From the NCBI RefSeq assembly GCF_920984735.1, contig NZ_CAKLBU010000018.1, positions 1 through 64,000 of the forward strand: a stretch of 64,000 nt of DNA, given 5' to 3'. This DNA is from Pedobacter sp. Leaf250. Lineage in GTDB: Bacteria; Bacteroidota; Bacteroidia; Sphingobacteriales; Sphingobacteriaceae. Below the pieces are notes generated by a model. It saw only the letters and a program-made list of their open reading frames with translations. It made no database searches and was not told the DNA's origin. Below are positions 42,033 to 49,731 of the stretch, one piece after another (position 1 is the first letter of the stretch; every line of letters begins with the position of its first letter). The position numbers and the translations under genes are program-made.

Positions 42033-42452
42033 TTATTTCACAGCTTCTTGTGCCGCAGCCGACCACTCCTGACTTAATTTAGTCATGTAGTCAGAATATT
42101 TTTGAACTTCATCTGGTTTTAACTTACTTGCCCAGGTAGATGCTGTTTGAGCCCAGGTAGAATATTTTGTACTTAAAGCCTGAATTTCAGTTTGATTTTT
42201 GCTTTTCAGGGCTGCAATATACTCATCTTTCAATTTGGCATATTCTGCCAATCCTTTATTCACCTCGTCACTAGAAAAAGTTGGAACATCTGATTTAACT
42301 TCTTCAGTTTTACTTGTGGTTTTAACTGTTGTATCTCCGCTAACAACTGTAGTATCGCTACTTGTTGTTGTTTTTGTTTTGGTGTTATCGCATGATACGA
42401 GTGTTGCGGCGAATATACCTACCGCAGCAATTGATAAAATTGTTTTTCTCAT
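42033..42452 (-). CDS. Small lipoprotein with helical C-terminal domain
   Basis: A 139-residue lipoprotein. The signal ends ATLVSC-DNT, giving an acylated Cys at about residue 21, followed by a Thr/Ser/Lys-rich linker of about 35 residues with the repeat TTVVSGDTTVKTT. The remaining 80 residues are helical, with Trp and Tyr (YIAALKSKNQTEIQALSTKY, WAQTASTWASKLKP). It looks like a small envelope protein, perhaps stress-related. I do not recognise a family with confidence. It is monocistronic and convergent with the lipoprotein gene at 41517. Confidence 0.65.
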   Translation of the reverse strand: MRKTILSIAAVGIFAATLVSCDNTKTKTTTSSDTTVVSGDTTVKTTSKTEEVKSDVPTFSSDEVNKGLAEYAKLKDEYIAALKSKNQTEIQALSTKYSTWAQTASTWASKLKPDEVQKYSDYMTKLSQEWSAAAQEAVK

Positions 42453-42604
42453 AATATTTTTGGTTTAATTACTAAACTTTATTAACAATTATGCCAAAAC
42501 TCGAAAGCGCTTTTTTAGCCTTTGAGAATACTCTATGCAATTAAAATAAAATCTGTTCGGGGAATAATTTACCAGAAATGGGGAAAAAAGATACCGTTTT
42601 AGCT

Positions 42605-43291
42605 TTACATGTTTTCAAACCTCTCCCAAAAACCATCGGTTGGTAATTTAGCAAAGATGTTAACTGGCTCTTTTTTTACAGGGTGCAAAAATTGTAATCT
42701 TCTGGCATGCAAACAGATACTTCCTTTTCTGCTTCCACGGGGATAACCATATTTATTATCGCCTACAATCGGACAATTCATAGAAGAAAGCTGTACCCTA
42801 ATTTGATGCGAGCGGCCGGTAATCGGATCAACTTCCAAAAGGAAATAGCCATCAAGACTACCTATTAATCGATAAGAAAGTTCTGCCCGCTGACTATTTG
42901 CAACTTCCGATTTGTAATAGGTTACCACATTCTTCTGTGGATTTTTAATTAACCAGTGAACTAATGTTGCCGATTCCATTTCAGGCTTATTTCTCACCAC
43001 TGCCCAATAAGTTTTTTTTACCTCGCGATTTTTAAAAGCAGCATTCATACGCTCCAGGGCTTTGCTCGTTTTTGCAAAAAGAATTACGCCGCTTACAGGC
43101 CTATCTAACCGATGCACCACACCTAAAAAAGCACCATTTGGCTTATTGTATTTTTTGGCAATGTATTTTTTTACTTGCTCATCCAAAGGTTCATCGCCAG
43201 TTTCATCAACCTGTACAATATCACCAGCTCTTTTATTAATCGCGATCAGGTGATTATCTTCAAAAAGTATGTCTTTATCGGTAATTGGCAT
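42605..43291 (-). CDS. RluA-family RNA pseudouridine synthase
   Basis: Pseudouridine synthase of 228 residues. The catalytic HRLDRPVSG motif places the Asp at residue 63, followed by LFAKTSKALERMN and the RSHQIRVQLSSM and NKYGYPRGSRKGSICLHARRLQF blocks of the RluA family. There is no S4 domain, so it belongs to the short RluA/RluC-like class; the target, rRNA or tRNA, is not evident. Its ATG directly abuts a G/C-rich repeat arm, so it has no ordinary leader. It may be co-transcribed with panB upstream. Confidence 0.9.
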   Translation of the reverse strand: MPITDKDILFEDNHLIAINKRAGDIVQVDETGDEPLDEQVKKYIAKKYNKPNGAFLGVVHRLDRPVSGVILFAKTSKALERMNAAFKNREVKKTYWAVVRNKPEMESATLVHWLIKNPQKNVVTYYKSEVANSQRAELSYRLIGSLDGYFLLEVDPITGRSHQIRVQLSSMNCPIVGDNKYGYPRGSRKGSICLHARRLQFLHPVKKEPVNIFAKLPTDGFWERFENM

Positions 43292-43411
43292 ATAACCCCT
43301 CCGCCCCTAATGGGGGACTTGAATTTCTATCGTATATATTAAATGGTGTAATATTTAACCCTGTTTTTCCAATGTGAATGGAACTCCCCCTTCAGGGGGA
43401 CGGGGGGTTAA
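43291..43411. repeat. Paired inverted G/C-rich repeat filling the panB-rluA spacer
   Basis: Left arm 43291-43325 (ATAACCCCTCCGCCCC, then TAATGGGGGACTT) and right arm 43380-43411 (AACTCCCCCTTCAGGGGG, then ACGGGGGGTTAAT) are inverted, with about 55 bp between. The right arm includes the panB stop codon and the left arm starts at the rluA-type ATG. The arrangement is the same as at 26687-26800: same AACCCC ends, same arm spacing, same flush contact with coding sequence. Confidence 0.8.
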
Positions 43412-44223
43412 TATTGTTCTTTATCGTTAGGAAAATCGTTCGCTTTAACATCACGGATATATGATTGGGCAGCACCCAGAATATCCTCATAAAGGTTAAG
43501 GTATTGACGTAAGAATCGTGGTTTAAATCCTTTCGTTAGTCCGATCATGTCATTCACCACCAAAACTTGTCCATCACAATCTTGCCCAGCGCCTATACCT
43601 ATTGTAGGAATGTGTAAACTTTCAGAAACCTCTTTACCCAAAGCAGCTGGAATTTTTTCCAGAACGATAGCGAAACAACCCGCAGCTTGCAAAGCTAAAA
43701 CATCGGTCTTCAATTTATTAGCCTCCTCTTCTTCTTTGGCTCGAACGGTGTAAGTTCCAAATTTATAAATAGATTGTGGCGTTAAACCCAAATGTCCCAT
43801 AACCGGTATCCCCGCTGTAATGATACGCTGTACAGATTCAATAATTTCTTCTCCACCTTCAAGCTTCACTCCGTGAGCACCAGATTCTTTCATAATTCTG
43901 ATGGCAGAATTCAATGCCTCTTTAGAATTTCCCTGATAAGATCCGAAAGGAAGATCGACCACTACGAAAGCACGTTTTACCGCTCTAATTACCGATGCTG
44001 CATGATAGATCATTTGATCTAGCGTAATTGGCAAGGTAGTTTCGTGCCCGGCCATAACATTCGATGCAGAATCGCCAACCAATAAAACATCCAAACCGGC
44101 ATCATCCAAAATGGTTGCCATTGAATAATCGTAGGCAGTAAGCATTGATATTTTTTCACCACGTTGTTTCATTTCTTGTAAAATGTGGGTGGTTATTCTT
44201 TTGATTTCTTTATGTACTGACAT
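43408..44223 (-). CDS. panB: 3-methyl-2-oxobutanoate hydroxymethyltransferase
   Basis: Transfers a hydroxymethyl group from methylene-THF to 2-oxoisovalerate, the first committed step of pantothenate synthesis. Motifs seen are KISMLTAYDYSMATILDDAGLDVLLVGDS at the N-terminus, HGVKLEGGEE, PVMGHLGLTPQS and IPTIGIGAGQDCDGQVLV. Length of 271 residues is normal. The stop codon coincides with the end of a G/C-rich repeat arm. It is divergent from carA across 278 bp. Confidence 0.95.
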   Translation of the reverse strand: MSVHKEIKRITTHILQEMKQRGEKISMLTAYDYSMATILDDAGLDVLLVGDSASNVMAGHETTLPITLDQMIYHAASVIRAVKRAFVVVDLPFGSYQGNSKEALNSAIRIMKESGAHGVKLEGGEEIIESVQRIITAGIPVMGHLGLTPQSIYKFGTYTVRAKEEEEANKLKTDVLALQAAGCFAIVLEKIPAALGKEVSESLHIPTIGIGAGQDCDGQVLVVNDMIGLTKGFKPRFLRQYLNLYEDILGAAQSYIRDVKANDFPNDKEQY

Positions 44224-44375
44224 GGATTTTGTTTTGTTGCTCCAAAAGTATCGTTTTTTCTTTAAAAAGGGATAAGGTAAAAAGGTATACGGTTTAGGTC
44301 TAATAATCTTGAACCCCTTACCTACTTTTTAACCCTAATTTTGTTTTTTTTCTTTTCATTCCCAATCTTAAACCC

Positions 44376-44383
44376 TATCTTTG
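44376..44383 (+). promoter_or_regulatory. Likely -7 box of carA
   Basis: TATCTTTG matches TAnnTTTG. It would give a leader of about 110 bases before the carA ATG, containing a small open frame. The upstream region is T-rich, without a clear -33 TTTG at ideal distance. Confidence 0.45.
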
Positions 44384-44392
44384 TACCCCGAA

Positions 44393-44509
44393 ATGGAAGG
44401 GATTTATTTATCTTTTTTTGCACCCCGCAAAAACGGCTTTAATGCCGAAAGACATCCTTTTTTCAACTCTTTTTTAAATCAAAATCCATATTGTAATTAC
44501 CATGACTAA
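44393..44509 (+). CDS. Possible 38-codon upstream ORF overlapping the carA start
   Basis: An ATG about 10 bp after the predicted carA promoter opens a frame of 38 codons (MEGIYLSFFAPRKNGFN...) that ends in TAA at 44509. It overlaps the first codons of carA in another frame. The frame spans nearly the whole leader. It could be a leader peptide coupling translation to carA, or chance. No poly-pyrimidine-codon or arginine run suggests classical attenuation. Confidence 0.25.
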   Translation: MEGIYLSFFAPRKNGFNAERHPFFNSFLNQNPYCNYHD

Positions 44510-45614
44510 CTACACCAAGTTACCTGCGATTTTATTACTGGCCGATGGCACGGTTTTTCACGGCAAAGCTGCTGGGAAAATTGGCACCACTACTGGCGAA
44601 ATTTGTTTTAATACCGGGATGACAGGTTACCAGGAAATTTTCACCGATCCAAGTTATTTTGGCCAGATAATGGTTACCACCAATTCACATATTGGTAATT
44701 ATGGTATCCAAAGAGAAGAAATTGAATCAGACTCCATTAAAATTGCTGGTTTAGTTTGTAAAAACTACAACATTGTATATAGCCGCAAGCAAGCAACTGA
44801 ATCTATTCAAGATTACTTTCAGAATGATAATTTAGTGGCCATTTCTGATATCGATACCAGAGCTTTGGTTCGCCACATTAGAGATAAGGGCGCCATGAAT
44901 GCTATTATTTCATCAGAAATTACAGACCTGGATGAATTGAAACAAAAACTATCAGAAGTGCCTTCGATGGATGGTTTAGAGCTTTCATCAAAAGTAAGTA
45001 CAACTGAACCTTATTTTTATGGTAATCCTGATGCAAGTTTAAAAGTAGCCGCATTGGATTTAGGGATTAAGAAAAACATTCTTCGCAGTTTCGAAAATCG
45101 TGATATTTATGTTCAGGTTTTCCCAGCTAAAACGAAATTTGCCGAAATGGAAAAATTCAGTCCAGATGGTTATTTCATTTCAAATGGCCCTGGCGATCCA
45201 TCGGTAATGCCTTATGCTGTGGAAACCATTAAAGAAATTTTAGCTGAAGATAAGCCTTTGTTCGGAATTTGTTTAGGTCACCAATTATTGGCCGAAGCAA
45301 ATGGTATCGGAACCATGAAAATGTTCAACGGTCACCGTGGCTTAAACCACCCGGTAAAAAATATCATCAAAAATCATTGTGAGGTAACTTCCCAAAATCA
45401 TGGTTTTGGAGTTGTTCCTGATGAAGTTAGAAATTCGGATAAAGTAGAAATTACACACGTTAACTTAAACGATAAGTCTATTGAAGGAATACGTGTTATA
45501 GGCAAGAAGGCATTTTCAGTACAATACCACCCGGAATCATCTCCGGGCCCACACGATTCCCGTTACCTTTTTGATGATTTCGTAAATGTAATGAAGGGCG
45601 AGTTGGTTTGGTAA
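44502..45614 (+). CDS. carA: Carbamoyl-phosphate synthase small subunit
   Basis: Glutaminase subunit that feeds ammonia to CarB for arginine and pyrimidine synthesis. The N-terminal domain (LLADGTVFHGKAAG...EICFNTGMTGYQEI) and class I glutamine amidotransferase domain are complete, with the catalytic C257 in LFGICLGHQLLAEA, and YHPESSPGPHDS supplying His and Glu. At 370 residues it is normal. carB is not adjacent in this window; the following genes encode an ABC exporter. A leader of about 110 bases with a small ORF suggests some control of translation. Confidence 0.95.
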   Translation: MTNYTKLPAILLLADGTVFHGKAAGKIGTTTGEICFNTGMTGYQEIFTDPSYFGQIMVTTNSHIGNYGIQREEIESDSIKIAGLVCKNYNIVYSRKQATESIQDYFQNDNLVAISDIDTRALVRHIRDKGAMNAIISSEITDLDELKQKLSEVPSMDGLELSSKVSTTEPYFYGNPDASLKVAALDLGIKKNILRSFENRDIYVQVFPAKTKFAEMEKFSPDGYFISNGPGDPSVMPYAVETIKEILAEDKPLFGICLGHQLLAEANGIGTMKMFNGHRGLNHPVKNIIKNHCEVTSQNHGFGVVPDEVRNSDKVEITHVNLNDKSIEGIRVIGKKAFSVQYHPESSPGPHDSRYLFDDFVNVMKGELVW

Positions 45615-45657
45615 GAAAAGCAGAAAGATAAAGCTTAAGACTAAATCAAATAATTTA

Positions 45658-45710
45658 AAATCTGCGAATCTGCGGCGATGAAAAAGCTAAAGACTCGCAG
45701 ATTTGTTTTT
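45658..45710 (+). terminator. Probable terminator after carA
   Basis: AAATCTGCGA at 45658-45667 pairs exactly with TCGCAGATTT at 45695-45704, followed by GTTTTTT. The 27-base loop is long. Weak AAAGnnn-type heptads (45617-45644) lie between the stop codon and the hairpin. Confidence 0.55.
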
Positions 45711-45812
45711 TAAACTATCTACGTAAGACTATAATTATCATTTTTATTACCATTTTCGGAAATAAATATTAAAATTCATTTTCCATTCATTTAAGCTCCT
45801 TACATTCGCAAC

Positions 45813-46577
45813 ATGGAAACAAAAAAAGCCATCATCAGCGTTAAAGATCTGGTTAAAAAATACGATGATTTTGTAGCCGTTCAAGGTTTAAGCTTTGAGG
45901 TATACGAACATGAAATTTTCGGATTACTAGGTCCGAATGGCGCCGGAAAAACCACCACACTCGAAATTATTGAAACTTTAAGAGCCAAAACCTCAGGTGA
46001 AATTATTGTTGACGGTTTTTCTGTAGATAAAAATCCTCAGGAAATTAAACAAATTATTGGTGTTCAATTACAAGCTGCGGGTTATTATCCAAATTTAAAT
46101 TTAGTAGAGTTGATTGAACTTTTTGCAGGTTTATATGGCGCAAATATTAAGCCCATGGAAATGTTGGAGAAAGTTAATCTACAAGATAAAGCCAAAGCAA
46201 AATATAAAGCACTTTCTGGCGGACAAAAACAGCGTTTTTCCATTGCTACAACATTAATTAATCAACCAAAAATTATTTTTCTTGATGAACCAACAACAGG
46301 TTTGGATCCGCAGGCGAGAAGAAATTTATGGGATTTAATTACCGAAATACGTAACTCCGGAACCACAGTTGTAATAACAACGCATTATATGGATGAGGCC
46401 GAACAACTTTGTGATCGCGTTGCCTTTGTAGAACGCGGACAAATCATTGCTGTAGATACACCCGATAATTTAATAGATCAGCTGGTTGCTTCTGGCTTTG
46501 AACGCAAAAAAGAAGTTAAAAAAGCTAACCTTGAAGATGTATTTATAAATTTGACGGGTAAAGAGTGGAGAGAATAA
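45813..46577 (+). CDS. ABC transporter ATP-binding protein (ABC-2 exporter type)
   Basis: Nucleotide-binding subunit of 254 residues. Walker A is GPNGAGKTTT, the signature LSGGQKQR and Walker B KIIFLDEPTTGLDP, with the D-loop and the switch His in TTHYMDEAEQL. It belongs to the DrrA/CcmA-like ABC-2 group that exports drugs, lipids or polymers. The permease gene follows on the same strand after 145 bp. That gap contains a G/C-rich repeat hairpin, so the two subunits may be expressed at different levels. A TACATTCG box 4 bp before the ATG resembles a -7 element. Confidence 0.92.
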   Translation: METKKAIISVKDLVKKYDDFVAVQGLSFEVYEHEIFGLLGPNGAGKTTTLEIIETLRAKTSGEIIVDGFSVDKNPQEIKQIIGVQLQAAGYYPNLNLVELIELFAGLYGANIKPMEMLEKVNLQDKAKAKYKALSGGQKQRFSIATTLINQPKIIFLDEPTTGLDPQARRNLWDLITEIRNSGTTVVITTHYMDEAEQLCDRVAFVERGQIIAVDTPDNLIDQLVASGFERKKEVKKANLEDVFINLTGKEWRE

Positions 46578-46623
46578 CAAAATAATATTTTTTTGAACAG
46601 CAATTTCAGTATTTCAATTATTG

Positions 46624-46690
46624 TTACTCCCGCTTTCCGCTATAGTCCCGATGAAAAATCGGGAGCTGCCGCTTCAATCGGGTTTATCCA
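46624..46690. repeat. REP-like hairpin element between the ABC genes
   Basis: The element contains a perfect stem TCCCGAT/ATCGGGA (46645-46663) with a GAAAA loop, flanked by CCCGCTTTCCGC on the left and GCTGCCGCTTCAATCGGG on the right. It is much richer in G/C than its surroundings. I recall very similar sequences scattered in Sphingobacteriaceae genomes; this needs a genome search. It is unlike the AACCCC arms elsewhere in the window. Confidence 0.6.
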
Positions 46691-46722
46691 AATAAAACAA
46701 TACAACTATTAGAAAATAGTAT

Positions 46723-47799
46723 ATGCAAAAATATAGCAATACCACAGCAACATTAGCATTAGCAAAAGCAAGCTTCCGTTCCATCATGCGAAGTCCTTCG
46801 GCGGTGGTATTTACATTAGCTTTCCCTTTAATTTTCATTTTGGTTTTCGGCTTTTTAGGTGGAGGTGGAACCAGATTGGATGTTGGCGTAAAACCCGGAT
46901 CGGATATCAATAATCCGGTTCTTACCATGCTTAGCAAAACTGGTATGATAAGATTGGTTATGGATAAATCTCAAAAGGATTTAGACAAGCTACTGGAGAA
47001 GGGGAATGTAGATGCTGTGATTGATGTGCATAAGAAAATGAATTCAGTTGCCTACTCTGTAAATGTGGTATACACATCCGCATCAAGAGATAAAGGAGGA
47101 ATTTTAAAATCGGTTTTAAATAATGTTTTTTACGATAAAACACTGAAACCAACAGTTGCAGAAATAAAAGAAAGTACCATTACTGGTAGAGAATATAAGA
47201 CCATCGATTTTATTCTCCCCGGACAATTAGGCTTCTCACTGCTAAGTACTGGTGTTTTTGGTACAGCCTTCGTATTTTTAAGTTTGCGCCAAACGCTGGT
47301 TATCAAACGGTTTTTTGCTACTCCAGTAAAACGATCGAGCATTGTAATTGGAGAAGGAATTGCAAGAATAGGCTTTGCGTTAATTGGTGCATTATTTATA
47401 ATATTAATCGGCCATTTCTTTTTTGGCTTTACACTTGTTCACGGTGCACTTACAGTCGTCAATATGCTCATATTGGCCACCATGGGCATTATTGTTTTTA
47501 TGGGGTTTGGGTTCATTATTTCAGGTGTTGCCAAAAGCGAAAGTATGGTTCCACCGATTTCGAACATTGTAACCTTGCCACAATTTTTATTATCCGGAAC
47601 CTTTTTTTCCATTGAAGCATTTCCAAATTGGCTACAACCTATTAGCAGGGCATTACCCCTAACTTATTTGAATGATGCGATGCGTCGGGTTGCTTTTGAA
47701 GGTTCGGACTTGTGGGACGTAAAATTCCAGATTATGATTCTTTTAATTTGGGGTATAGTGATTTACGCCATTGCTGTGAAAGTATTTAAGTGGGAATAA
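46723..47799 (+). CDS. ABC-2 type transporter permease
   Basis: Membrane subunit of 358 residues that pairs with the upstream ATPase. One N-terminal helix (SPSAVVFTLAFPLIFILVFG) precedes a soluble region of about 150 residues. Five further helices follow at about 165-350, including LGFSLLSTGVFGTAFVFLSL and the ABC-2 motif QFLLSGTFFSIEAFPNWLQPISRALPLTYLNDAM, broken here by turns. This architecture matches DrrB/YhfB-like exporters with a large extracellular loop. The substrate is unknown. Confidence 0.88.
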   Translation: MQKYSNTTATLALAKASFRSIMRSPSAVVFTLAFPLIFILVFGFLGGGGTRLDVGVKPGSDINNPVLTMLSKTGMIRLVMDKSQKDLDKLLEKGNVDAVIDVHKKMNSVAYSVNVVYTSASRDKGGILKSVLNNVFYDKTLKPTVAEIKESTITGREYKTIDFILPGQLGFSLLSTGVFGTAFVFLSLRQTLVIKRFFATPVKRSSIVIGEGIARIGFALIGALFIILIGHFFFGFTLVHGALTVVNMLILATMGIIVFMGFGFIISGVAKSESMVPPISNIVTLPQFLLSGTFFSIEAFPNWLQPISRALPLTYLNDAMRRVAFEGSDLWDVKFQIMILLIWGIVIYAIAVKVFKWE

Positions 47800-47848
47800 A
47801 TTACTCTGCATTTTATTTAAATCGAGAAATGGCTGTTTTGAAATATAA

Positions 47849-47998
47849 ATAGCCATAGCCTTTATTGGCAAAACCGATAGTATAATTAACTTACTTGCCC
47901 GGCAAGGTAAAATAGATGCCTTTAAAGAAGGAAGAAATTGGCTTACTACCAGAGAGGCGATAGATCATGATGTAAAAAACAGAAAACGAGAACGTTAA
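47849..47998 (+). pseudogene. Remnant of an excisionase-type HTH protein
   Basis: An open stretch of 49 codons without a start codon encodes GKTDSIINLLARQGKIDAF, then KEGRNWLTTREAIDHDVKN and a basic end (RKRER) before TAA. This reads like the C-terminal half of a small MerR/excisionase-type helix-turn-helix domain, the part that runs from the recognition helix through the wing. An in-frame TAA immediately upstream and the missing first helices indicate a truncated gene. Family and decay are inferred by eye. Confidence 0.4.
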
Positions 47999-48053
47999 CC
48001 TTTTTTAACTTTTGGTACATGATTATTGAACTACTTTTGATGAAAAATCATCA

Positions 48054-48737
48054 ATGAAAAAAGTATTTCTATTCTTGTTCGTGCTCTCCTCTTTTCAATC
48101 CATGGCGCAATTTAAATTCTTAGCCAACAACAGTTCAAATCAATACAAGGCCAAAATATTCGTAGCTGATTGTGATGATGATTTATGCGGAGGAAAGGCA
48201 ACTATTATTCTGTATAATAAAATATCTGGCAAAGAATTAGAAACATTTCGCTCTGCAGATTTAGATTTTAGCTTAACAGAAAAACAGGATGCTAAAATTG
48301 GCTGGCTTGAGCTTGGCAAATATCAAAGTCCACTGATTTTCGGAGATTTTAACTTTGATGGACAGGAAGATATGGCCATAAGAAATGGAAGCACAGGAGC
48401 TTATTTGAGTCCTTCTTACGACATCTATCTCGCAACTAACAACAATAAGTTCTTATTAAATAAGGAATTAACTAAACTAGCCTCTGAAAATTTGGGGATG
48501 TTTGAAATCGATAAAAAAACGAAAATTTTAACAACAGAGCAAAAGGACGGATGTTGTTACCATAAAACTATCAATTACAGTTTTGATACTAAAAACAAAT
48601 TAACAGAGGTTTCGTCTATGATTGAAGATTCAAGCGTTGGTGATATCGTAACCGTAATTACTCAAAAGAAGGTTAGCGGGAAAATGATTAAAACTATACA
48701 GCGCTTTAAAACAGCAGATTACTATAAAAACAACTAG
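48054..48737 (+). CDS. Secreted XAC2610-like protein
   Basis: A 227-residue protein with signal peptide MKKVFLFLFVLSSFQSMAQ. The middle has an FG-GAP-like calcium-loop stretch (FGDFNFDGQEDMAIRNGST) and the GAYLSPSYDIYL motif seen in XAC2610-related periplasmic proteins. Then comes a region with adjacent cysteines (KDGCCYHKTINY), probably oxidised. No catalytic residues stand out. Some XAC2610 homologues are lysozyme-inhibitor-like, but that role is not shown here. It is convergent with the TetR gene. Confidence 0.65.
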   Translation: MKKVFLFLFVLSSFQSMAQFKFLANNSSNQYKAKIFVADCDDDLCGGKATIILYNKISGKELETFRSADLDFSLTEKQDAKIGWLELGKYQSPLIFGDFNFDGQEDMAIRNGSTGAYLSPSYDIYLATNNNKFLLNKELTKLASENLGMFEIDKKTKILTTEQKDGCCYHKTINYSFDTKNKLTEVSSMIEDSSVGDIVTVITQKKVSGKMIKTIQRFKTADYYKNN

Positions 48738-48748
48738 TAAATTACGGC

Positions 48749-49324
48749 TTAAAGTGCTGCCTTCACTAAAAATGGCAATATTTCCTTTTGAAAACTCACA
48801 AAGTTTTTACGTACATCAGAATCACTAACAGAAGTAAAGGCGAAAGAGAAAACAATACTTTTACTGGCTTTAAGCAAAAAAGCTAAACCCTCTCTTCGAG
48901 CTGGATTATTCTTGAAAGTATCCAGTTCCAAATAAGCAGCCAGCAATAAAGCTTCCAATTGATCGGAAAGATGCTTTAAAAATTCTTGAGAGTTGGCGTT
49001 TTCACGAACAAAATCCCAACCAATAAATTCATTACAGGCTGTAAAAGACAACCGGCTTGTTTTCATTACTAAAGCCTTTAAATGCTCTTCTTCCGAGCCA
49101 TAACTCACTTTATTATTGATAATTTCGTGTAAGTTTTGATCCAGGTAATCCATAAGAATGCTATCCAGAACCTGCTCTTTACTCTCAAAATATTTATAGA
49201 TGGTTGCTTTCGCTATACGGGCCTTTTTAGCAATTTCGTTTACACTTGTTTTGTGGTATCCGTATTTTCTAAAAAGTTCTTTGGCAGCTTTTTTAACTGT
49301 ATCCTTAATTTTTTCAGCTTCCAT
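48749..49324 (-). CDS. TetR/AcrR-family transcriptional regulator
   Basis: A 191-residue repressor-type regulator. The N-terminal HTH (KKAAKELFRKYGYHKTSVNEIAKKARIAKATIYKYFESKEQVL, about 10-55, written here as one continuous domain) is typical, and the C-terminal ligand domain is variable. The start codon overlaps the stop of the upstream lipoprotein gene by one base, so the two are translationally coupled and follow pheS. The target is unknown; the ABC-2 exporter pair 1 kb away on the opposite strand is one possibility, by inference only. Confidence 0.9.
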   Translation of the reverse strand: MEAEKIKDTVKKAAKELFRKYGYHKTSVNEIAKKARIAKATIYKYFESKEQVLDSILMDYLDQNLHEIINNKVSYGSEEEHLKALVMKTSRLSFTACNEFIGWDFVRENANSQEFLKHLSDQLEALLLAAYLELDTFKNNPARREGLAFLLKASKSIVFSFAFTSVSDSDVRKNFVSFQKEILPFLVKAAL

Positions 49325-49731
49325 TAATTTCTTACGTTAATTGTAGTGTTACCTTGCAAGGAAACAGTATAAGTTTTTAGGCTTCTCTCTGCTGGTGCCT
49401 TTTGGGGTGTTCCATCAAGTAGAGAAAACTTAGCTCCCGAACAAGGATCAGTAGCTGTTAAGCCATTATCATCCGGAACAATTTTGCATTTGCTATCGGG
49501 GTTAACGGCACTGCAACGATCAAAAGCTACAAAACCACCTAGTGGAGTTCTAACAATAATCAAACCTGCAATACCATTGTTTGGCACCAGAAGCACATTA
49601 TTTACAGCCTTAATACCAAATTCTACTAAGGTTACATTGTAGTTAACAGGTACATCCGGAATAAAGTTTTCTTCCTTACCACAGCTGGTAAAAAGAATTA
49701 AAACCAATACTATGCTGTATAAATACCTCAT
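49324..49731 (-). CDS. Rieske-like lipoprotein lacking the histidine ligands
   Basis: A 135-residue lipoprotein with signal ending LFTSC-GKE (acylated C17). The second half looks like a Rieske fold: GGFVAFDRCSAVNPDSKC and DPCSGAKFSLLDGTPQKAP followed by RSLKTYTVS match the two cluster loops and following strands. However, the protein contains no histidine at all, so a 2Cys-2His [2Fe-2S] cluster cannot form. C73, C82 and C97 remain. It overlaps pheS and the TetR gene by one base at each end. Function is unknown. Confidence 0.65.
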   Translation of the reverse strand: MRYLYSIVLVLILFTSCGKEENFIPDVPVNYNVTLVEFGIKAVNNVLLVPNNGIAGLIIVRTPLGGFVAFDRCSAVNPDSKCKIVPDDNGLTATDPCSGAKFSLLDGTPQKAPAERSLKTYTVSLQGNTTINVRN

